A DNA stretch of 64,000 nt. Origin: Oscheius sp. JU75 (Eukaryota; Nematoda; Chromadorea; Rhabditida; Rhabditidae). The position numbers and the translations under genes were made by a program. The notes beneath the pieces are model-generated. The model worked only from the letters and a program-made list of their open reading frames with translations. It was not told the origin of the DNA and ran no database searches. Of this stretch, positions 57,391-64,000 are shown piece by piece. Numbering within the stretch: position 1 is the first letter of the stretch; the number at the start of each line of letters is the position of its first letter. The stretch covers positions 4,092,001-4,156,000 of the forward strand of contig JASJZC010000002.1 of NCBI GenBank assembly GCA_037178855.1, given 5' to 3'.

Positions 57391-58558
57391 TTAAGTAACC
57401 AACTTGTAGTTAACTGGCTGAAAAAGATTTCCATTGTAGAGATCAGAAGTAAATGCTTTCTCGATGTTAGGTTGGACGAAAGTGTAGGTAGGTGTTGGCT
57501 GGTAGGTGTGAATATACTGAGGAAGTGTGAAATGGGTCGACGGGGAGACCTGAAAGTGTTTTACTGACAGAAAGAGTAATTCATACTTCGTATGTGGGAA
57601 GACTGGGAGCTATCGAGATGGATGGCAGAGGGATCTTAACCTGGGGATTTCCACTCTGTTTGAGTTCTTTCAAAGCATTGACAGCTTGCTCTTCCTCGTC
57701 CTCCTCTTCATCATCCTCCTCTTCTTCCTCTTTCTTCACTTCAATGTCTTTATTTTCCTCATTCGGCTTCAGAAAATTCTCCTCGGCCGTGCTTAAAATC
57801 TTCTTCACACTGTCCTCGGATGCTTGAAACACTTCAACATTCAGAGCTGGAGGACCCTTTCTCTTGCTTGCACGCTGAAATCTGCCTCTAGATCCTGAAA
57901 GAAAAGAACCTACCTTTTTGATCTTTCCCTCAACTCGAAATCTCTTGTCTCGTCTCATAAAATTGTTCGGGTTCAGCATGTCTTTGCACTCGTCATGCAA
58001 GCGCCACAGATTTCCCTTTCCTGGATTACTGTTGTTTCTGTAAAACACAGTTCTAAACAATGCAAGCAGGCTAACCTCTTGACAGCGACAAAGCAATCGT
58101 TGAAGGAGAGGCAGTGTCGAACTGAATTCTGCCATTTGGCCTTGTCTTTTTGGTAGTAGGAGAAATGTTTTGTGATCCAATCGTAGATTCCGGAAAGTGA
58201 CAGCATCCTCTCCTCACTGTCCTCAATGGCCATAGCAATGAGGTAGATGTACGAAACTGGCGGCTTCTTTGTATCCAATGCCTGACCCTTCCTCATAATC
58301 GATACCTGAAAAGAAATTTCAGAGAGACAACAAATTTCTTACCATCAGTTGAGAGACTACCGCGCTTGTGTCACATGACGGAGGGGGGATTCGAGCTGGC
58401 AGAAGATGGCGAAGCTAGAATTGGCTTCAACTTCAGTATCTCTCCAGCTTACCCATAGAGTAGGGAGAGGCGAAAGTATGCTGGACAGTCGTCACGGAAA
58501 AAGCCTGATTCGGAAAACTACGTGCTGTCCAGCTGCTCTTGACCGCAGCTGAGGTCAT
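57391..58558 (-). CDS. Forkhead-box transcription factor
   Basis: ATG 58558 opens MTSAAVKSSWTARSFPNQAF. Two short exons (ending ASSNPPS) precede the forkhead domain: KPPVSYIYLIAMAIEDSEER, SLSGIYDWITKHFSYYQKDK, WQNSVRHCLSFNDCFVAVKR, and after an intron NNSNPGKGNLWRLHDECKDM with RRDKRFRVEGK. The recognition helix (N-S-V-R-H-x-L-S) is intact except that the usual N after RH is Cys. The C-terminal part has an acidic run (EEEEEDDEEEDEEE, 57735-57690) and a Pro/Tyr/Gln-rich tail ending NYKLVT at 57391. I cannot assign a FOX subclass. Confidence 0.9.
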
Positions 58559-60100
58559 AGGCTCCTGAACCTGAAAAGGTATGAGTTGAGTCTTTTTGGT
58601 AAAAAAAAAAAAAAGAAGACAAAGATAAGGTTAGAAGAAAGAAGAAGATCCGTTTCCACCCTGTTACACAGTTCAAATCTGCTAGAAGAATTCCAAAGTA
58701 AAAACTGTTCGAAAGCCAATCATGTCGATTATCGTGAGTAGAAATGATGATTATAAAAGGAGTTATTGGATCGAATATTCCCACGGGCTCCCTCGCCCCA
58801 CGTCGAGAGAATAATCAATTGAAGGATCAAAAGAGGCCTGTGTACAGTTAGAGCTATTCGCCTGAAGGGTTATCAATTTTCGAGAGATAAGGAGCTGGAG
58901 AGCGAGAAGCGAGAGTGGACATTGGGTGTCACAGCCAGATGTTTTCTCTCAATGGAGGAAGGATTTACAACAGGTCACGGTACTCATTTCTCTATTGTGT
59001 GAGAATCTGACACTTGTCTGTCCTTCAACACACGTAACAAAATGAGCCAAAAGGTATGGAAAGATAGTCATGTGGAAATGACGTTGCGGAACCGGTTTTG
59101 AGAGTGAATACTAGTAAAAACGCAACAATACGTGTGCCTTCCGGCTGGCATAATGAACACGAAATGAAATGTGATTTCCGTTGAAGGAATCAAAAGAACG
59201 GTCTAATCAGAAGAAGAGAGGATAGTCACAAAGATGTAGGGAACTGTGACAGTGAATAAGCAGAGACGTGCCGCTATGACTCTTCTCCGGAGGAACAACA
59301 AGCTTGAAAGGTCTGCTGGACCCATGGCATTTGGGCTCTAGAGCCCCAACAGAACTGTGGTGATAAACGGAAAACGATTCGGTTTGACTATAATCCACAG
59401 CTGGAATATGATAGGCACTTGGTGCTAATTGTGCCCCGTTCCATTGTTAGGGCGATCGATACAGCTACCTATTGAAACTGACACCGACAGAAGAAGTGAT
59501 AGTCATAACAGGAAGAGAATATGAATAATGAGCGGCTGTCTGCCTCTCTTTTGCGATAGGGACGAGCCACGACTTTACGGTCAGACGCGAGAAAGTGAGG
59601 GCTCATAATCGCGTCTGAGTCTCACGGTCAAGGGCCTATTGATGGACAGAAACTAGGTGGGTAGTTTTACGGATTGATTTTGGTCTCAAAGAGTGTGGTT
59701 TCTATAAAGAGACGAAAGGGTGTAAGATACAGTCAAGGTCTGGTAGTTCTTTTCAACTACTCAGAATCTACCTAAGCTAAACCTGACAGACTTACCGTTG
59801 AGAGTCCATATCTACTGCTCCAAAAAACTTCCTCACAAGATGGTAGTTGTGGAGCCATCGAAGACAAGAACGAGAGACTCGCGCGCAAATTTGAAAGTCA
59901 TGCTTAATTACCATAAAAATTACGCAATAGGGTTCAAGGAAAGGCCTGCGATCTGAGGGATAGAACAGAATGGTGCATACGCTGTCCTGTGTCAATGACT
60001 CAGAAAGAGGCTGTGCCATCAGCCGTCACAAAGAAACCGTTTTGCGGGCCTGGTCGCCGCGACGGCCATATGCAACATATGCTTGGGACTATGAGAATGT
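58559..60100. other. Interval without a supported gene
   Basis: About 1.5 kb between the forkhead gene's start side and a collagen's 3' end. Short open frames (59207-59398, 59792-60019, both minus) have no support. A (A)13 run lies near 58603. The side nearest 58560 probably contains forkhead regulatory sequence. Confidence 0.4.
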
Positions 60101-61127
60101 TTATTGTTTCTTAGCGTGTCTACGATACTGGTCATGATCACCTCTGGCTGGACATTTACAGTATCCGGCGTCTTCACCATGAAGGCCAGGCTCTCCGGGC
60201 TGAAATCTTTGTCTTTTGGTGGAAAACGCCCCCTACCTCTCCAGGCTGTCCATCAGTTCCCGGTTCTCCGTCTTGTCCATTTGTACCGGGATCTCCTCGG
60301 GGACCAGAAGCACCGGGAGCTGCTCTCATTCCTTCCCTTCCTGGGTAGCCCTGCATCCCTTGAGATCCCGTTGGTCCTAGGGGACCAGGAATTCCGTTGC
60401 TTCTCTCCCAGTTTTGACCTGGACGTCCAGGCTGACCAGGCTCGCCCTCTAGTCCAGATTGACCTGGTAGACCCACAGTTCCATAAGCGCCGGGGAGACC
60501 GGGATTCCCAGGAATGCCTAAGAGGAAAATAGAATAGAGCTTTTTAACAAAGTCATCTACCTGGAAGACCTTTAGCTCCAATCTCACCCGGATAGCCTCG
60601 TTCTCCTGGCGGTCCTGGCTCTCCTATAGGACCCATAGGGCACAGAAGACATCCAGGTCTCTCCTGCACATATTGTGCAGTCGACGGACCTGGTGCACCT
60701 GGGTAACCAGGCTGACCATCAAACCCTCTCTCGCCGGGCAAGCCGGAATATCCGGGCAGACCAGGAGGTCCAGGCGGACAGACAATAATTGGCGCAGACG
60801 GTGGTTGAGGAATGAGTTGTGGTTGGTGTGGCAGATACACAGGGCGAAGTAATTCCTTCCGAACAAGTACCGCTCCTCCCGGCAGGACGTACCCTCTCTT
60901 CATTCTGGGATTTGACGAATTCTGTATGAATTTCCAGGCATCGTTCGAGAGCGACTGTTAGATTAATTAATCAAAGTGAAAAAGCATACCTGAAACTCCC
61001 GAAGCTCTCTCAGGGACTCCTGCTCAAAGACGTAGATGTCGTAGACAAGAGTAGTCATCGCTAGTAAGATTGTCAACACTGACAGAGACGAAAAGAAGGC
61101 TCCGAAAGAGAGATATCGGACACTCAT
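60101..61127 (-). CDS. Cuticle collagen
   Basis: ATG 61127 opens [20 protein letters not shown], the N-terminal membrane helix, followed by [20 protein letters not shown] and the NDAWKFIQ block typical of cuticle collagens (position of the W-x-x-M/I motif). A furin-type site (RMKRG) precedes the processed part. Gly-X-Y blocks run [20 protein letters not shown], an interruption with CLLCP, then [19 protein letters not shown], and on through 60535-60190. The C-terminal end after a last intron reads [20 protein letters not shown] and stops at 60101. It is transcribed away from the next gene to the right. Confidence 0.92.
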
Positions 61128-61563
61128 TGAGACTTATTCAGAGATTTCTCGAAAGATTTTATAAGCAGCGATGTTGTTGTTTTGAGGAGGAAAGTGAGAC
61201 GGATCGAGGCCGAAACAAGAGTGATTACGCAGGTCTCACAATCAGTGAATGAGGTCAACATTCTTTTCTCTGAAATCTTTGGGTCCACTCTCTTGTCTCG
61301 TCTAATATGAGTTCAACCGTGTTTATCAGTGGCTTATATTCCAGTCTCTCATAATGAGTCACAATCCGCGAAGAAAAGGAAAAAAATTCAACAAAGCGTG
61401 ACGTGACGCTCGACCATCACTGGTTTTGAGGAACCTCTCTCCCTCTCCGGACGGCACGGAGGAGCACGGAATTGAATTAGTCAAAGGACTTGAAAAATAT
61501 CATGAATTGAAAATTTATTTATGCATAAGATCGACTTTAACCCGCAGTTCATGATATGACAAC

Positions 61564-63213
61564 TTAGTGGATCCAATAGAAAATCAATGATATGATCAAA
61601 AACAAAAACGAGGTTCCATTGGCAGAGGCTACGACTTCCCAGTTGACCAAGGCTCCAGTAGCATTGGAATTGTAGTTCGAGGTGTAGAAAAAGGTGACAG
61701 AAGAGCCTTGCACACTCCAATTAGACAATATATCTTTGTAGGTAAAGTATCTGTGACCACCGGCCTTCTTCCCGCCATTTACAGAGATTGTCACTGAGCC
61801 GTATCGATCTATATCGATCACTTTGAAAGAGAAACTTTTCCATCCATATGAAAATTTCTATTTTTTGGGTGACTGTGAACAAGATACCTGTTTTAAGAGT
61901 GTAGCTAAGATCTTGAACTCTCTGGGTACCGTAGTAAGCGCTCGCAAAGACCCCGCTTCTGGTTCCAAGATAGCTCAGAGTGGTATACTTGTCTAAATAT
62001 TTTGTACACACCTCATCCTCTCTTTATACTTACAGTCATAGCTATCCCACATCAGACTGACACTTATCCGATCCCCGTATGCCCCGTATGTCCTCCATTC
62101 TCCGCCATCCATGCGTTGTGGAAAGAATTGCTTGGATCTCTGATCGTCTGCAGTGATCGACTCCACTCGGCTCAACAGGGCTCCAGGCCATCCGTAGTTC
62201 AGGCCAATCATTCCAGTCGAGTTGTCGGGCATATTAGCATACTCGAGGTACTCTGTACAACCACCGGGACAGTAGGTCGAAATGAAAGACGAGGCGGTTC
62301 CTGTTGTCACTAGTCCATCAAACAGATCTCTGCCGGTATAATTTCCGGTTATTCTGATTTTCCAATGGGATCCAATTGCTATTTGTCCAACTTGACTGCT
62401 GACCAGAAGCGCGTCGTTGGTGGCGACTCTGACATCGACACAGACAATGGTCACGTAGTTCCTAAACATCGGAAAGACTCCATCAATAAGGAAAGTCAGT
62501 CCAGAGTAGCTGATGCCATTTGTTGTGCTGTTGTAGTAGACGAAGCACGAGTCGAGGAGATAGGGACGGTACCAGTCACCCATTGCTGTTCTCAGAGTGT
62601 ACTAAAGTATAATTGAAATTGGTATATGACAAACATACCCAACGATCTGAATAGAAACGATATTTGTTGCTAACCAAGGAAGTTATATTAATGATATTTG
62701 ATGCCTGGGGATTAAGGTCTACCACTGGAAAGTCCGGCACTGAAAAAATTTGCATTTAAATTGAACCGGTAAAAACTGACAGCTTTTCTGTTCCAGCTTC
62801 ATCGTGAAGTTTCCCGGATTGGAGGCGGTTGTCAGGGTTAGAACATAGCTAGCTGCCGGGAGATTGACCGAATCATTCATGGTGGTGTACAAATAGGGAG
62901 ACTGATCGCCTGTGGTCTGCTGCCAGTTGCTCTCTTGACTCTGGATTGAGAAAAAGTCATCTGTTCCAAGATGGTAGTTCATACTGATAGTAACATACTT
63001 TCCAGAAGGAACTAGGAGCTGTAATTGACAAATATTCAACTAAAAAAAAATAACCTTGTAAGTACAACTCATATTCGCTGCCATCGGCTCAGCGTTTTTA
63101 TTGTTGACAGGAACCCATACTGGGCCGTCGGTTGGGTTCAGAATAGTATTTCCAGCAAAACATGTCCAGCCAGCCGAGCAGACAGAAATTAGGGACAGAT
63201 ATAGAAGAAGCAT
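61564..63213 (-). CDS. Nematode CUB-like domain protein, probably GPI-anchored
   Basis: ATG 63213 opens a signal peptide (MLLLYLSLISVCSAGW). The first domain (CFAGNTILNPTDGPVWVPVN, MSCTYKLLVPSGKYVTISMN, ASYVLTLTTASNPGNFTMKL) is the nematode CUB-like fold found in infection- and stress-regulated secreted proteins. A second region (YVTIVCVDVRVATNDALLVS, YCPGGCTEYLEYANMPDNST, VFASAYYGTQRVQDL) is the usual partner domain. Many N-glycosylation sites (N-x-S/T) are visible. The end, NGTSFLFLIISLIFYWIH, is a hydrophobic tail of the kind replaced by a GPI anchor. Introns are 30-60 bp. Alternative upstream in-frame ATG at 63252 is less likely because the signal peptide starts at 63213. Confidence 0.83.
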
Positions 63214-63640
63214 GTTGCGATCGCCTCTGGGACTGTCTGGAACTATATTCAATGTATCCTCTTATCGAGGATGGGTTGCCCTTATCAGAGAGCTAAAAAA
63301 GCCTTTGTGAATCAGAATGTGCGAGATTGTTCCCTGTGATATCATTGTTGTGGTCTTTGATGAAATGGACATTGAAGACTGCTTCTGAATCATGGTGAAT
63401 CAGTGGATTCAAGGTGTTTTCCTGTCCAGATTTGCGATGTTTCTATTCAGTAGTGTACCCGTCGTAAACCTTGCTGTGCTGTGTCTCTTCGTTCAAAGTT
63501 AGCGGAACAGATAGCCACCAAAAACCTACTGCGCGATCTCCCGGTCTCGATCGTGAATTAATGCTGTTACCGCAGGCGCAAACTCTAAAAACCATCGCGT
63601 GAAACGGCAACATTGCTGTAAGACTTGGTGTAAGTTGGCC

Positions 63641-63650
63641 ATATAAGAGG
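63641..63650 (+). promoter_or_regulatory. TATA box of the terminal collagen gene
   Basis: ATATAAGAGG lies about 32-41 bp upstream of the ATG at 63682, matching the spacing seen at the small-peptide gene (30962). Confidence 0.45.
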
Positions 63651-63681
63651 GCTTCCCTCCAAATAATCAACATCATCAGCA

Positions 63682-64000
63682 ATGTCCCGAACAGTTGCGA
63701 CGGTAGCAGCAGTCCTGGCCGGAGGAGTGGCTCTGAGCACACTCCTCTTCACCTTCGTCATGATCAACGACATCAATAGCTTCTATGAGGATTCGATGAG
63801 GGAGCTGACCGAGTGGAAAGACGTCTCCAATGCTGCTTGGAGAGGAATGATGCCTTCCGGATTGGATATGCTTCGTGTTCCTCGAGCTGCCGTTCACAGA
63901 AAGAGGCAGAGTCAGTGCAACTGTGGAGCTCAGCCTAATAACTGTCCTGCTGGACCGCCTGGTCCTCCTGGAGCTCCTGGAGAGGTAGGATAGAGTATTT
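63682..64000 (+). CDS. Cuticle collagen, 3' partial
   Basis: ATG 63682 opens the N-terminal helix (VAAVLAGGVALSTLLFTFVM), then INDINSFYEDSMRELTEWKD with the conserved W of the cuticle-collagen N domain and NAAWRGM. A furin-type site (VHRKRQ) comes next, then [23 protein letters not shown]-type sequence. The first exon ends at 63984 (GTAGGA donor) and the gene runs out of the window. It is the third collagen in the window and is divergent from the CUB-like gene. Confidence 0.9.

Overview
The window looks like nuclear DNA of a free-living or parasitic nematode, most likely a chromadorean (rhabditid-type) worm. The evidence is the gene content: three cuticle collagens, a nematode-type CUB-like protein, an astacin/EGF/CUB protease, an Srg-like chemoreceptor and a MOLO1-type receptor modulator. 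Coding sequence is also cut by very short introns (mostly about 31-60 bp) ending in TTTCAG, several start codons lie right behind TTTCAG-like sites (candidate spliced-leader acceptors), and mariner/maT transposons are present. Spans given for genes include introns. Exon joins were inferred by eye from GT..AG sites and frame continuity.

Layout. 1-6.8 kb: the 3' part of a UBR3-like ubiquitin ligase, with a whole antisense four-helix membrane-protein gene in its only long intron. 7-12.5 kb: a retropepsin-like fragment, an unrecognised membrane protein, a 28-codon spliced ORF, a gene-poor stretch and an unrecognised multi-pass protein. 13-17.4 kb: PIF1 helicase, with an antisense BAR-like gene in its long intron, converging on ARV1. 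17.9-24.3 kb: four co-directional, closely spaced genes (SmF, a coiled-coil protein, a NYN endoribonuclease, ADCK1) that could form an operon. 25.8-32.4 kb: zinc-finger protein, astacin, Srg-like receptor, small secreted peptide and a second zinc-finger-like protein. 32.4-45.7 kb: an unknown gene, then a minus-strand cluster of glycosyltransferase-type genes (DUF288/STELLO-like, GT11 fucosyltransferase, and a duplicated exon pair) interspersed with a maT transposon, repeats and an ABC-transporter fragment, ending in the MOLO1-like gene. 47.7-54 kb: cuticle collagen, a probable mitochondrial protein, a decayed Helitron-type helicase and a head-to-head pair of small genes. 54-64 kb: EGF-repeat gene beside a dead mariner, forkhead factor, a collagen, a CUB-like GPI protein and the start of another collagen.

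Much of the unexplained structure is repetitive. Three short dispersed repeat families each have two copies in the window. There is a 122-bp fold-back element, a perfect 20-bp hairpin, an inverted duplication inside the Helitron helicase, and recurrent GAGACAGA-type tracts in the introns of the glycosyltransferase cluster. I did not find a CRISPR array, an rRNA gene, an intact tRNA or a viral gene. No single element stands out as a new multi-gene system. The best leads are the fold-back and dispersed-repeat families, the helicase inverted duplication and the two antisense nested genes.
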